Of a DNA stretch of 64,000 bases, positions 36,779 to 45,333 are shown one piece after another; within the stretch, counting starts at the first letter, position 1, and each line of letters starts with the position of its first letter. The stretch lies in the NCBI RefSeq assembly GCF_000378465.1, contig NZ_KB899914.1, positions 1 through 64,000 on the forward strand, read 5' to 3'. A program made the translations under genes and the position numbers. Under the pieces are notes generated by a model. That model made no database searches. It saw only the letters and a program-made list of their open reading frames with translations, and had not been told where the DNA came from. This DNA comes from Elioraea tepidiphila DSM 17972 (GTDB lineage Bacteria > Pseudomonadota > Alphaproteobacteria > Acetobacterales > Acetobacteraceae).

Positions 36779-37276
36779 TCAGGCCGGATACTCGAACGCC
36801 GGCAGCTCGCGCAGGCTGTCACGCGTGGCCCCGGGTAGGGTCACGTTGCCCTCGCGGTCGATCTGCAGCCGCTCGAACGGCACCGCGACCAGCTTGGCGC
36901 CGATGCCCAGGAAACCGCCGACCGACAGCACCGCCACGGGCACGCGCTCGTCCGGCGTGATGATCAGGTCGTCGATCGAGCCGATGCTCTCGCGCTCGCC
37001 GTTGCGCACGGTCGCGCCGACCACCTTGGAGGCGCGCATGCCGGACGCGGCGACCGCGGCCGGATCGGCCGCGCGCGGGGCGGCGGGCATCGCCTGCGAG
37101 GGCGTGGCCGGTGTCGCGGGCATGGCGGCGGGCGGGGTCGGGGGCGCGACGCGCTCGGGAAGCGGCTGGCCCGGCATGGCGGGCGCCGCCGGATCGGTGG
37201 TGGTCTGCTGCGCCAATGCCGGGCTGACGATGACGCCGGCGAGCAGCATCGCCCTGATCGTGTCGTTGAGTCGCAT
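36779..37276 (-). CDS. Secreted PRC-barrel domain protein
   Basis: A 165-residue protein: signal peptide MRLNDTIRAMLLAGVIVSPA-LAQ, a Pro/Ala/Met-rich linker (residues about 27-75), then a PRC-barrel domain (ASKVVGATVRNGERESIGSIDDLIITPDERVPVAVLSVGGFLGIGAKLVAVP). Such proteins are common in the alphaproteobacterial periplasm and of unknown function. The linker is low-complexity. The upstream long frame to 38296 antisense to recX/azlC is not real. Confidence 0.85.
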   Translation of the reverse strand: MRLNDTIRAMLLAGVIVSPALAQQTTTDPAAPAMPGQPLPERVAPPTPPAAMPATPATPSQAMPAAPRAADPAAVAASGMRASKVVGATVRNGERESIGSIDDLIITPDERVPVAVLSVGGFLGIGAKLVAVPFERLQIDREGNVTLPGATRDSLRELPAFEYPA

Positions 37277-37404
37277 GGTCCATTCCTTCCTTCGCTCTGG
37301 ACCGTCGGGCGGAGGTTCATGCGCCGGCCCGCGATCTGACCGGAGAACGGCGCATCGCGGGCACGGTTTCGTCCGGCTCACCCGCCTGTCATGCTTCTGC
37401 GGCC

Positions 37405-37986
37405 ATGACGCGCCGGCCGCGCCCGCTTCCGCCCCCGACCGAGGCCTCGCTGCACGAGGCCGCGGTCGCGCATCTCGCGCGTTTCGCGGCGACGCGGGCG
37501 GGGCTGCTGCGCGTGCTCGCCAACCGGATCGCGCGCTGGGCTCGGACGGCCGAGGTCTCCGACGACGAGCGCGACCGCGCGATCGCAGCGGCGCGCGCCG
37601 CCGCCGAGGCGGTGGTGGCGCGCCTCGCCGCGGCCGGGGCGGTGGACGATGCGGCCTTCGCCGCCGCGCGTGCCCGCCGGCTCGCGCGCAGCGGCCGGTC
37701 CGCCGCGGCGATCGGGGCGCATCTCGCGGCGAAGGGCGCCGGCGAGGCGGCAGGTGATGCGATCGACGCCGCCCTGCCGGATGACGATGCCCGCCTCGCC
37801 GCCGTTCTGATCGCCGCGCGCAAGCGGCGCATCGGTCCCTATGGTCCGCCCGACCCGCCGCCCGAGGCGCGCCGCAAGGCGCTCGCCGCGCTGGCCCGCG
37901 CCGGCTTTCCGCGCGCGCTCGCCGAGGCCGCGCTGGCGATGGACGCCGAGGAGGCGGAGGCACGCATCGCCGCGTTCCGTCGCTGA
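37405..37986 (+). CDS. recX: RecX-family regulatory protein
   Basis: A 193-residue, Arg/Ala-rich helical protein. It has the RecX three-helix repeats: SLHEAAVAHLARFAATRAGLLRVLANRI, GAVDDAAFAAARARRLARSGRS with the FAxxxxRxL pattern, and the C-terminal RRKALAALARAGFPRALAEAALAM. RecX modulates RecA filaments. It is not beside recA here. Its stop overlaps the azlC start (TGATG). Confidence 0.82.
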   Translation: MTRRPRPLPPPTEASLHEAAVAHLARFAATRAGLLRVLANRIARWARTAEVSDDERDRAIAAARAAAEAVVARLAAAGAVDDAAFAAARARRLARSGRSAAAIGAHLAAKGAGEAAGDAIDAALPDDDARLAAVLIAARKRRIGPYGPPDPPPEARRKALAALARAGFPRALAEAALAMDAEEAEARIAAFRR

Positions 37987-38693
37987 TGCGCGTGATCGCC
38001 ACCGGCGCGGGGTTCCGCCGCGGCGCGCGCGCGACCCTGCCCCTGACCGTCGGGCTCGTTCCCTTCGGCCTGGTTGTCGGCGTGCTGGCGCAGGCGCAGG
38101 GCCTCTCGGCGCTGGAACAGGCGCTGATGAGCGCGCTCGTCTTCGCCGGCTCCTCGCAGATCCTGGCGCTGGAGTTCTGGACCGACCCGGCGCCGATCGC
38201 CTCGGCCACCCTCGCGGCGCTCGCGGTGAACGTGCGCTTCGCGCTGATGGGCCCCTCGCTCGCGCCCTGGATCGACGCGCTGAAGGGCGTGCGCAAATGG
38301 GCGACCGTGAGCGCGATCGTCGATCACGCCTGGGCGCTGGCGATCGCCGAGATGCGCGCGGGCCGGCACGACGCGCTGTTCTATCTCGGCTCGGCGGTGA
38401 CGCTGTGGAGCGCCTGGCTCGCGACCACGATCCTCGGTCATGCGCTCGGCGCAGTGGTGGCGTTGCCGCGCGGTCATCCGCTGTTCTTCGCCGCCCCGGC
38501 CTGTTTCATCGCGCTGCTGGTGCCGATCTGGCGCGGACGCGGCGATGCCGCGCCCTGGGCGATCGCGGCCGCGGTGTCGCTCGGCGTCGGGCCGCTGTTG
38601 CCGAACCCGGCGCTGGCGGTGGTGAGCGGCGCGGTCGCGGGCAGCCTCGCCGGCGCGCTGCGCGAGACCGCGGGCGGGGCAGGGCAGCGATGA
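37986..38693 (+). CDS. azlC: AzlC-family amino acid exporter, large subunit
   Basis: A 235-residue membrane protein of the AzlC/YgaZ family, which with AzlD exports branched-chain amino acids or analogues. It begins with a basic segment then TLPLTVGLVPFGLVVGVLAQAQG, and contains SALVFAGSSQILALEFW and NVRFALMGPSLAPWI. Translational coupling to recX upstream and to azlD downstream (ATGA overlap) is seen. Confidence 0.9.
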   Translation: MRVIATGAGFRRGARATLPLTVGLVPFGLVVGVLAQAQGLSALEQALMSALVFAGSSQILALEFWTDPAPIASATLAALAVNVRFALMGPSLAPWIDALKGVRKWATVSAIVDHAWALAIAEMRAGRHDALFYLGSAVTLWSAWLATTILGHALGAVVALPRGHPLFFAAPACFIALLVPIWRGRGDAAPWAIAAAVSLGVGPLLPNPALAVVSGAVAGSLAGALRETAGGAGQR

Positions 38694-38992
38694 GCCTCGA
38701 CCCCGTCACGCTCGCCGCGATCCTCGGCATGGCGCTCGCCACCTTCGCCTGCCGCGCCTCGGGCTATCTGGTGCTGCGGCGCGTGCAGCCGGGGCCGTTC
38801 CTGCGCGCCTTCCTGGGCCATGTGCCGGGCACGCTGTTCGTCGCCTTCGCCGCCCCGGCGGTGGTGCGCGAGGGGTGGCCCGGGTTCGTCGGCGCGGCGG
38901 CGACGCTGCTCGTCATGCGCGCGACCGGCTCGACGCCGTTGGCGCTGCTGGTCGGAGTCGCGGCCTTCTGGCTCGCGCGCACGCTCATGTAG
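38690..38992 (+). CDS. azlD: AzlD-domain protein, exporter small subunit
   Basis: A 100-residue protein with three to four hydrophobic helices: LAAILGMALATFACRASGYLVL, FLRAFLGHVPGTLFVAFAAPAVV, and PLALLVGVAAFWLARTL. This is the AzlD/YgaH partner of AzlC. It overlaps azlC by 4 bases. Confidence 0.9.
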   Translation: MSLDPVTLAAILGMALATFACRASGYLVLRRVQPGPFLRAFLGHVPGTLFVAFAAPAVVREGWPGFVGAAATLLVMRATGSTPLALLVGVAAFWLARTLM

Positions 38993-39029
38993 TGCACGGG
39001 CTGACGCGCCGCGACCCGGCGATGACGAG

Positions 39030-39203
39030 GTGGAGCGGTTCGATCTCTGGCCGATCGCCCCGGTGTTCGCCGCGGTGCGCGACACGGACGCGTTCAAGTT
39101 CAACGTCAATCTGATGCTGATCGACCTGTTCCTGCGCGAAGGCCTGATCCCGGCCGGCGAGGGCGCGACGCGGCTGCGCGCGGCGCTCGATCAGGGCGGC
39201 TGA
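39030..39203 (+). CDS. Small conserved-looking protein of unknown function
   Basis: A 57-residue frame from a GTG at 39030: VERFDLWPIAPVFAAVRDTD, then AFKFNVNLMLIDLFLREGLI and a short Arg/Leu-rich tail ending DQGG. The balanced composition with aromatic, Asn and Asp residues differs from the Arg/Ala-rich shadow ORFs of this genome, and it fills the only gap between azlD and the chemoreceptor. I do not recognise a named family. The start is uncertain, and the same frame extends upstream into azlD. Confidence 0.55.
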   Translation: MERFDLWPIAPVFAAVRDTDAFKFNVNLMLIDLFLREGLIPAGEGATRLRAALDQGG

Positions 39204-39358
39204 GGAGCTGCTGCCCGCGCAGACCTCCGCTGTAACCGCCGCACGCCGACCGGGGGTGCGTCGTAACGCGAACTTAAGGCGCCGAGGTAATGGTGGTGGC
39301 CACACGGGGCCCGGCGCGGCGGACCGCAGCGGCCCTGTCGCAACGAAGGAAGGTCGCC

Positions 39359-41056
39359 ATGCGCTTCACCAATCTCCGCTTCACGCCCAAGATCGCCGTG
39401 CTGGCCGTGTGCCTGACGCTGCTGCTGGCCGCTGTCGCCGGTGCCGGATTAAAGGGCATCACCGCCCTTTCGGGCCGTCTGGACGAGGTCGCGGCGGCCG
39501 GGCATTCGGCCAGTCAGGCCGGTACACTCGGCCGGGCGGCGCTGCAGATCCGCCGGCGCGAAAACCAGCTCGCCGCCGAACCGACCGCGGCGGTCGTGTC
39601 GGTGGCCCGCGCGGCGATGAGCGAGCAGGGCGCGCTCTTCCGCCAGACGGTGGCGGAAGCAAGGGCCAGCGCCGGCGCGGCGCGGCAAGCGGTGCTCGCC
39701 CGGCTGGAGCCCGCCTTCGTCGCCTACCAGGCAGCGGCGGAGAGGACTCTCGCCGCCGCCGAGGCGGTCGCCGCCGGACGCGACGATCGGACGGCGGTGC
39801 TGGAGGCGCTGCGCAACTCCGTGGCCGCGTTCGATACGGTCGAGGAGCTTGCGCGCGACCTCGACCGGACCGCCATCCGGGTCGCTGAAACCCTGGCCGC
39901 AGAGTCGGTCGCCGAGGCCAACGTCCTTCTCACCGTGATGCTTGCCTTTGCCGGCGTCGGCCTCACCGCGGCGGGCGCACTGGCCTGGGCGATCGGGGCG
40001 CGCGGAATCGCCGCGCCGGTACGCGCGGCCGCAGGCCGGCTCAAGGCGCTGGCCGAGGGGGATACCGAGAGCCCGATCCCCGGCGAGGGCCGACGGGACG
40101 AGGTCGGCGACATCGCGGCGGCGATGGCCGTCTTCCGCGACAATCTGATCCGCACCCGCGAGATGCAGGAGGAGATGGCCCGGAAAGACCAGGAAGCCAG
40201 GCAGGAACGACGGCGCGCTCTGCTCGCAGCAGCGGACCAGTTTGAGGCCGAGGTCGGCTCGGTCGTGAAGAGCGTCGCCGCCGCTGCAACCGAGATGGAA
40301 GCATCCGCGACGGGGATGGCTGCGGGAGCGGAGGAGACCTCGCGGCAGGCGACGGCGGTGGCTGCGGCGGCGGAGCAGGCGAGTGCGAACGTGCAGACCG
40401 TCGCCTCGGCCGCCGAGGAACTTGCCGCCTCGATCGCCGAGATCAGCCGCCAGGTCGCGGAGAGCACGCGCATCGCCTCGGAGGCGGTGTCGGAGGCGAC
40501 CCGCACGAACAGCACCGTCGAGTCGCTGGCCGCGAGCGCGCACCGGATCGGCGAGGTGGTGCGTCTGATCAACGACATCGCCGGCCAGACCAACCTGCTG
40601 GCGCTGAACGCGACGATCGAGGCGGCGCGCGCCGGCGAGGCGGGCAAGGGCTTCGCGGTGGTCGCCTCGGAGGTGAAGAACCTCGCCTCGCAGACGGCGA
40701 AGGCGACCGAGGAGATCGGCGGCCAGATCGCCGCGGTGCAGGGCGAGACCGGCCGGGTGGTGGAGGCGATCCGGGCGATCGGCGGCACGATCGAGAAGAT
40801 CAGCGGCATCGCCGCCTCGATCGCGGCGGCGGTGGAACAGCAGGGGGCGGCGACCGCCGAGATCGCGCGCAACGTGCAGCAGGCGGCCGCCGGCACGGGC
40901 GCGGTGTCGGCGAATATCGGCTCGGTGCAGGAGGCGGCCGCCGGCTCCGGCGCGGCCGCCGCACAGGTCCAGGGCGCGGCCGCCGAACTCAGCCGCGGCG
41001 CCGAGACCCTGCGCACCCAGGTCGAGCGCTTCCTCGCCGAGATGAAGGCCGCCTGA
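39359..41056 (+). CDS. Methyl-accepting chemotaxis protein
   Basis: A 565-residue chemoreceptor. TM1 is at about residues 11-30, a helical periplasmic domain of about 155 residues follows, TM2 is around 187-210, then a HAMP domain and the cytoplasmic signalling hairpin. The receptor tip contains [23 protein letters not shown] followed by [17 protein letters not shown]. The ATG at 39359 has a GAAGGAAGG site. No che genes are nearby, so it is an orphan receptor; the ligand is unknown. Part of its signalling domain is identical in DNA to the receptor at 56795. Confidence 0.93.
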   Translation: MRFTNLRFTPKIAVLAVCLTLLLAAVAGAGLKGITALSGRLDEVAAAGHSASQAGTLGRAALQIRRRENQLAAEPTAAVVSVARAAMSEQGALFRQTVAEARASAGAARQAVLARLEPAFVAYQAAAERTLAAAEAVAAGRDDRTAVLEALRNSVAAFDTVEELARDLDRTAIRVAETLAAESVAEANVLLTVMLAFAGVGLTAAGALAWAIGARGIAAPVRAAAGRLKALAEGDTESPIPGEGRRDEVGDIAAAMAVFRDNLIRTREMQEEMARKDQEARQERRRALLAAADQFEAEVGSVVKSVAAAATEMEASATGMAAGAEETSRQATAVAAAAEQASANVQTVASAAEELAASIAEISRQVAESTRIASEAVSEATRTNSTVESLAASAHRIGEVVRLINDIAGQTNLLALNATIEAARAGEAGKGFAVVASEVKNLASQTAKATEEIGGQIAAVQGETGRVVEAIRAIGGTIEKISGIAASIAAAVEQQGAATAEIARNVQQAAAGTGAVSANIGSVQEAAAGSGAAAAQVQGAAAELSRGAETLRTQVERFLAEMKAA

Positions 41057-41083
41057 CCGCCACGCCACACAGCAAAACACCAC

Positions 41084-41107
41084 GAAGGGGGCCGCAAGGC
41101 CCCCTTC
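41084..41107. terminator. Bidirectional hairpin with GCAA tetraloop
   Basis: A perfect 10-bp stem GAAGGGGGCC/GGCCCCCTTC closed by GCAA lies between the convergent chemoreceptor and CoA-transferase genes. Apart from its first three bases it is the same as hairpin A of the composite repeat. Confidence 0.7.
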
Positions 41108-41128
41108 CCCCATCCCACAAGAACCAGA

Positions 41129-42250
41129 TCAGGACGCGAACTCAGCCCTGATCCGGTCCGAATGCTCGCCGATCGCCGGGATGCGCCCCGGCTCGCGCGT
41201 GCCCTCGGCCCAGCGCACCGGCGGCGCGGCGTAGCGCACGGGGCCGTTCGGCGTCGTGACCTCGATCCGGCGGAGAGCCGGATGCTTCGCGAGATCGGCG
41301 ACTTCGTTGACGAAGCCGTAGGCGATCGCGCCCCGGTCGAGGCGCGCGCGGGCTTCCTCGCGCGACAGCGTGGCGAAGATCGCCGCGATGTGGCCGTCCA
41401 CCTCGGCGCGGTTCTTCACGCGGATCACGTTTGTCTCGAAGCCGGGTCGTTTCGGCAGCTCCGGTTCCAGCAGCACGTGGGTGCAGAGATTCGCCCATTC
41501 GCGCTCGTTCTGGATCGAGATCAGCACAAGCGATCCGTCGGCCAGCGCAAAGGCGCCGTAGGGCGAGATCGAGGGGTGCGCGAGGCCGACGCGCTTCGGC
41601 GCCACCCCTGAACCCTCGTATGTGATGAGCGGCACGTTCATCCAGTCGGCCATGCCGTCGAACAGGCTGACCGCGAGCCCCGCACCCTTGCCGGTGATGC
41701 CGCGCTGGATCAGTGCTTCGAGCACCCCCGCATAGGCCGCCATGCCGCAGGCGATGTCGCAGACCGACACGCCGACGCGGCCTGGCCCGGCGGGGTGGCC
41801 GGTGACGGCGCAGAGCCCGCTCTCCGCCTGCACCAGCAGGTCGTAGGCCTTCATCTTCGCGTACTCGCCTTCCTCGCCGTAGCCGGAGATGTCCACGGTG
41901 ATCAGGCGCGGGTTCTTCTCACGCAGGCTGGCGGAGCCGAAGCCGGCGCGCGCGGCCGCGCCCGGCGCGAGGTTCTGGATGAACACGTCAGCGCGCGCGA
42001 TGATGCGATGGAGCAGTGCCGCGTCGTCGGGGTTCTTGATGTCGGCGACCAGCGATTCCTTGCCGCGGTTGAGCCAGACGAAGTAGCTCGACATGCCCTT
42101 GGCGTAGTCGTCGTACCCGCGCGCAAAGTCACCCTCGGGGCGTTCGAGCTTGATCACCCGCGCACCGGCATCGGCGAGCTTGCAGGACAGGAACGGTGCC
42201 GCGACGGCTTGTTCCAGCGTGAGGACGAGCAGGCCTTCGAGTGGGTTCAT
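41129..42250 (-). CDS. CaiB/BaiF-family (class III) CoA-transferase
   Basis: A 373-residue CoA-transferase. It begins MNPLEGLLVLTLEQAVAAPF, then LADAGARVIKLERPEGDFAR, the catalytic Asp region (FVWLNRGKESLVADIKNPDD and VFIQNLAPGAAARAGFG), and the family's C-terminal HPALRRIEVTTPNGPVRYAAPPVR. Family members move CoA between carboxylic acids such as succinate, mesaconate or citramalate. It is downstream of an acyl-CoA dehydrogenase on the same strand, but the hairpin repeat lies between them. The substrate is not predictable from the sequence. Confidence 0.9.
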   Translation of the reverse strand: MNPLEGLLVLTLEQAVAAPFLSCKLADAGARVIKLERPEGDFARGYDDYAKGMSSYFVWLNRGKESLVADIKNPDDAALLHRIIARADVFIQNLAPGAAARAGFGSASLREKNPRLITVDISGYGEEGEYAKMKAYDLLVQAESGLCAVTGHPAGPGRVGVSVCDIACGMAAYAGVLEALIQRGITGKGAGLAVSLFDGMADWMNVPLITYEGSGVAPKRVGLAHPSISPYGAFALADGSLVLISIQNEREWANLCTHVLLEPELPKRPGFETNVIRVKNRAEVDGHIAAIFATLSREEARARLDRGAIAYGFVNEVADLAKHPALRRIEVTTPNGPVRYAAPPVRWAEGTREPGRIPAIGEHSDRIRAEFAS

Positions 42251-42255
42251 TCAGT

Positions 42256-42390
42256 TGCGGGGGGACCACGCTGGTCCCCCGCACCCCCCTGCACCTGGGG
42301 GCCCCCTCCCGTTGGTCGGGGCCCGCGTCGCGACCAACGGGAGCGACGCCCTCCAGGGGGGGGTGCGGGGGGCCTTGCGGCCCCCCGCCT
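42256..42390 (-). repeat. Composite three-hairpin intergenic repeat, copy 2 (reverse orientation)
   Basis: The same modules as at 3464-3593 but reverse-complemented: hairpin C (GCGGGGGACCA family, about 42258-42282), hairpin B with arms around CCCGTTGGTCGGG and CGACCAACGGGAG (42306-42342), and hairpin A (GCGGGGGGCC, loop TTGC, about 42366-42388). The C-rich spacers CACCCCCCTGCACCTGGGGG and CCCTCCAGGGGGGGGTG match those of copy 1. It lies between the acyl-CoA dehydrogenase and the CoA-transferase. Confidence 0.85.
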
Positions 42391-42398
42391 CCTTTCCT

Positions 42399-43568
42399 TC
42401 AGTAGCTTCTCGGCAAGCCCAAGACGTGCTCCGCGAGATACGACAGCACGAGGTTGGTGCTGATCGGCGCCACCTGATAGAGCCGCGTCTCGCGGAACTT
42501 CCGCTCCACGTCGTACTCCTCGGCGAAGCCGAAGCCGCCATGCGTCTGCACGCACATCTCGGCCGCGGCCCAACTCGCCTCGGCGGCGAGCATCTTCGCC
42601 ATGTTCGCCTCCGCGCCGCAGTTCAGCCCAGCCTCGAACTTCTCGCAGCCCTCGCGCACCATCAGCTCGGCTGCGCGCATCTGCGCATAGGCGCGCGCGA
42701 TCGGGAACTGGATGCCCTGGTTCTGCCCGATCGGCCGGCCGAACACGCGGCGGTCCTTGGCATAGGCGCTCGCCTTGCTGATGAACCACTTGGCATCGCC
42801 GATGCACTCGGCGGCGATCAGCAGCCGCTCGGCGTTCATCCCGTCGAGGATGTAGCGGAATCCCTTCCCCTCCTCGCCCACGAGCGAGTCCGCCGGGATC
42901 ACCATGTTGTCGAAGAACACCTCGCAGGAGTTGTGGTTCATCATGGTACGGATCGGGCGGATCGTCAGGCCCTTGCCGAGCACCGCCTTCATGTCGACGA
43001 GGAAGGTGGAGAGCCCCTCGGTCTTCTTCTTCACCTGGTCGCGCGGCGTGGTGCGCGCGAGCAGCAGCATCAGGTCGGAATGTTCCGCACGCGAGGTCCA
43101 GACCTTCTGGCCGTTCACCACCCAGGTGTCGCCCTCGCGTTTGGCGGTGGTGCGCAGGCTGGTGGTGTCGGTGCCGCTGGTCGGCTCGGTCACGCCGAAG
43201 GCCTGGAGCCTGAGCTCGCCCGAGGCGATCTTGGGCAGGTAGCGCGCCTTCTGTTCCGCCGAGCCGTGCCGCAGCACCGTCCCCATGATGTACATCTGCG
43301 CGTGGCAGGCCGCACCGTTGCAGCCCTGCTCCTGGATCGTCTCCAGGATGGCGGCCGCGGCCGAGAGCGGCAGGCCGGCACCGCCGAACTCCTCGGGGAT
43401 CAGCGCTGCGAGATAGCCCGCCTCGGTCAGCGCGCGGACGAACTCGGTCGGGTAGCCGCGCTCGGCGTCGAGCTTGCGCCAGTACTCGCCGGGGAACTGC
43501 GCGCAGAGCTTGGCGACCTCGCCGCGCAGATCGGCCCAGGCATCCTGTCGGGCGAGCGTCTGGTCCAT
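42399..43568 (-). CDS. Acyl-CoA dehydrogenase family protein
   Basis: A 389-residue flavoprotein. FGVTEPTSGTDTTSLRTTA is the flavin/substrate motif, RVFGRPIGQNQGIQFPIA and QTHGGFGFAEEYDVERKFRE are standard C-terminal blocks. The usual C-terminal base (Glu in YEGT) is absent: the segment reads RLYQVAPISTNLVLSYLAEH. A Glu in MNAERLLIAAE sits where isovaleryl-type enzymes carry their base. The natural substrate is unknown; the CoA-transferase downstream suggests a pathway that first activates a carboxylic acid. Confidence 0.9.
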   Translation of the reverse strand: MDQTLARQDAWADLRGEVAKLCAQFPGEYWRKLDAERGYPTEFVRALTEAGYLAALIPEEFGGAGLPLSAAAAILETIQEQGCNGAACHAQMYIMGTVLRHGSAEQKARYLPKIASGELRLQAFGVTEPTSGTDTTSLRTTAKREGDTWVVNGQKVWTSRAEHSDLMLLLARTTPRDQVKKKTEGLSTFLVDMKAVLGKGLTIRPIRTMMNHNSCEVFFDNMVIPADSLVGEEGKGFRYILDGMNAERLLIAAECIGDAKWFISKASAYAKDRRVFGRPIGQNQGIQFPIARAYAQMRAAELMVREGCEKFEAGLNCGAEANMAKMLAAEASWAAAEMCVQTHGGFGFAEEYDVERKFRETRLYQVAPISTNLVLSYLAEHVLGLPRSY

Positions 43569-43622
43569 GCGTCACCTCCGCCCCGGCTGATAGCCGCGCG
43601 GGCAGGGGCGGGCAAGGCGGCG

Positions 43623-44210
43623 TCAGACCAGGGCCGGGACGATCGAGAGCACCAGCAGCACGGCCATGGTCAGGTTGAACGCGCGCAGCCGCGCGGGCGA
43701 GCGCAGGATGCGTCCCGTGCCGGCGCCGACCACTGCCCAGAACCCGACCGAGGGCGGCGAGACCAGCAGGAAGACCACCGCGATCAGCAGCGTTTCCAGC
43801 AGGATGTCGCCGCCGGGGCGGGTGAAGGCGGGGATCGCGGCGAGCGCCAGCAGCCAGGCTTTCGGATTGACCCACTGGAAGGCCGCTGCGCCGAAGAAGC
43901 CGAGCGGCGGCCTGCGGGCGCCCTCACCCGGCGCGCCGGCGCGCGCGATCTTCCAGGCGAGCCAGACGATCCAGGCCGCGCCGATCCACTTCAACACCGC
44001 GTGCAGCTCCGGGCTCGCGGCGAAGGGGCCGGCCAGGCCGAGACCGACCAGCACGATCATCACCGGGAAGCCGATCGTGATGCCGGCCATGTGCGGCACG
44101 GTCGCGCGCACGCCGTGATTCGCCGCGGACGCCGCGACCATGATGACGTTCGGCCCCGGTGTCACCGAGGTCGCGAAGGCGAAGGCCACCAGCGCCGGCA
44201 GCGTCTCCAT
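43623..44210 (-). CDS. LysE-family translocator
   Basis: A 195-residue inner-membrane exporter with about six helices. It starts METLPALVAFAFATSVTPGPNVIMV, the hallmark LysE/RhtB N-terminus with the TPGPN motif, and contains FQWVNPKAWLLALAAIPAF. Family members export amino acids such as lysine, threonine or homoserine lactone. The ATG at 44210 fits the motif; the upstream frame to 44339 is antisense to the next gene's promoter region. Confidence 0.9.
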   Translation of the reverse strand: METLPALVAFAFATSVTPGPNVIMVAASAANHGVRATVPHMAGITIGFPVMIVLVGLGLAGPFAASPELHAVLKWIGAAWIVWLAWKIARAGAPGEGARRPPLGFFGAAAFQWVNPKAWLLALAAIPAFTRPGGDILLETLLIAVVFLLVSPPSVGFWAVVGAGTGRILRSPARLRAFNLTMAVLLVLSIVPALV

Positions 44211-44313
44211 GCGCCGATGATGGGACAGCGTCCCTGACCTTGTCAGCGGTTGCGCGGGGCTCGGGGCGGCATGCGAGGGTTGCGGCGCCTGCATGAACCG
44301 CCGGGGGAGTCGC

Positions 44314-45324
44314 ATGCGCGTCGCGATGTTCAGCACCAAGCCCTATGACCGCCGCAGCTTCGAGGAGCGCAACGCGCCGCACGGCCACGAGATCACCTAT
44401 TTCGAGCCGCGGCTGTCGGCGCAGACCGCGTCGCTGGCCGACGGGTTCCCTGCCGTCTGCCTGTTCGTCAACGACGAGGCGAACGCGGCCGCGATCGCGC
44501 GGCTCGCGCAGGGCGGCACGAAGCTGATCGCGCTGCGCTGCGCGGGGTTCAACAATGTCGATCTCGCCGCCGCCGAGCAGCACGGCATCGCGGTCGCGCG
44601 CGTGCCCGCCTATTCGCCGCACGCCGTGGCCGAGTTCACGGTCGGGCTGATGCTGTCGCTGGTGCGCAACATCCACCGCGCCTATCAGCGCACGCGCGAC
44701 AACAATTTCGCGCTCGACGGCCTGCTCGGCTTCGACCTGCACGGCAAGACGGTCGGCGTGGTCGGCACGGGCAAGATCGGCGCGATCGTCGCGCGGATCC
44801 TGCTCGCGGGCTTCGGCTGCCGCGTGCTCGCGTCCGATCCGTATCCGGATGAGGCGCTTGTCGCGCTTGGCGTGCGCTACGGCGAGCCGCGCGCGGTGAT
44901 CGCGGCGAGCGATCTCGTCACGCTGCACTGCCCGCTGACCCCCGAGACCCACCACCTGCTGGATGCGGCGGGATTCGCGCGCATGAAGCGCGGCGCGATG
45001 GTGGTGAACACCTCGCGCGGCGCGATCCTCGACGCGGAAGCGGCGATCGAGGCGCTGAAGTCCGGCCAGCTCGGCGGGCTCGCGATCGATGTCTACGAGC
45101 AGGAGGCCGATCTGTTCTTCGAGGACCTGTCGAACGAGATCATCCAGGACGACACGCTGCAGCGGCTGATGATGTTCCCGAACGTGCTGGTGACCGGCCA
45201 CCAGGCGTTCTTCACCCGCGAGGCGCTGGAGAACATCGCCGACACGACGCTCGGCAACATCACGGCGTTCGCGCGCGGCGAGGCGCTGGAGAATGCCGTG
45301 ACGGCGGCAGGCACGCGGGGATGA
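44314..45324 (+). CDS. 2-hydroxyacid dehydrogenase, D-lactate dehydrogenase type
   Basis: A 336-residue NAD-dependent D-2-hydroxyacid dehydrogenase. [20 protein letters not shown] at the N-terminus is typical of fermentative D-lactate dehydrogenases (LdhA). The NAD site is [17 protein letters not shown], the active-site Arg lies in [11 protein letters not shown], the Glu in [15 protein letters not shown], and the His in [15 protein letters not shown]. The ATG at 44314 has a GGGGGAGT site; ATG 44293 is an alternative. It is divergent from lysE. Confidence 0.9.
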   Translation: MRVAMFSTKPYDRRSFEERNAPHGHEITYFEPRLSAQTASLADGFPAVCLFVNDEANAAAIARLAQGGTKLIALRCAGFNNVDLAAAEQHGIAVARVPAYSPHAVAEFTVGLMLSLVRNIHRAYQRTRDNNFALDGLLGFDLHGKTVGVVGTGKIGAIVARILLAGFGCRVLASDPYPDEALVALGVRYGEPRAVIAASDLVTLHCPLTPETHHLLDAAGFARMKRGAMVVNTSRGAILDAEAAIEALKSGQLGGLAIDVYEQEADLFFEDLSNEIIQDDTLQRLMMFPNVLVTGHQAFFTREALENIADTTLGNITAFARGEALENAVTAAGTRG

Positions 45325-45333
45325 CCCGGGCCG

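Noticed and set aside
36779-38296. 505-residue frame with a PRC-barrel at its end, suggesting a large fusion
   Set aside because: A signal peptide starts at 37276; upstream the frame is antisense to recX and azlC and has no homology.
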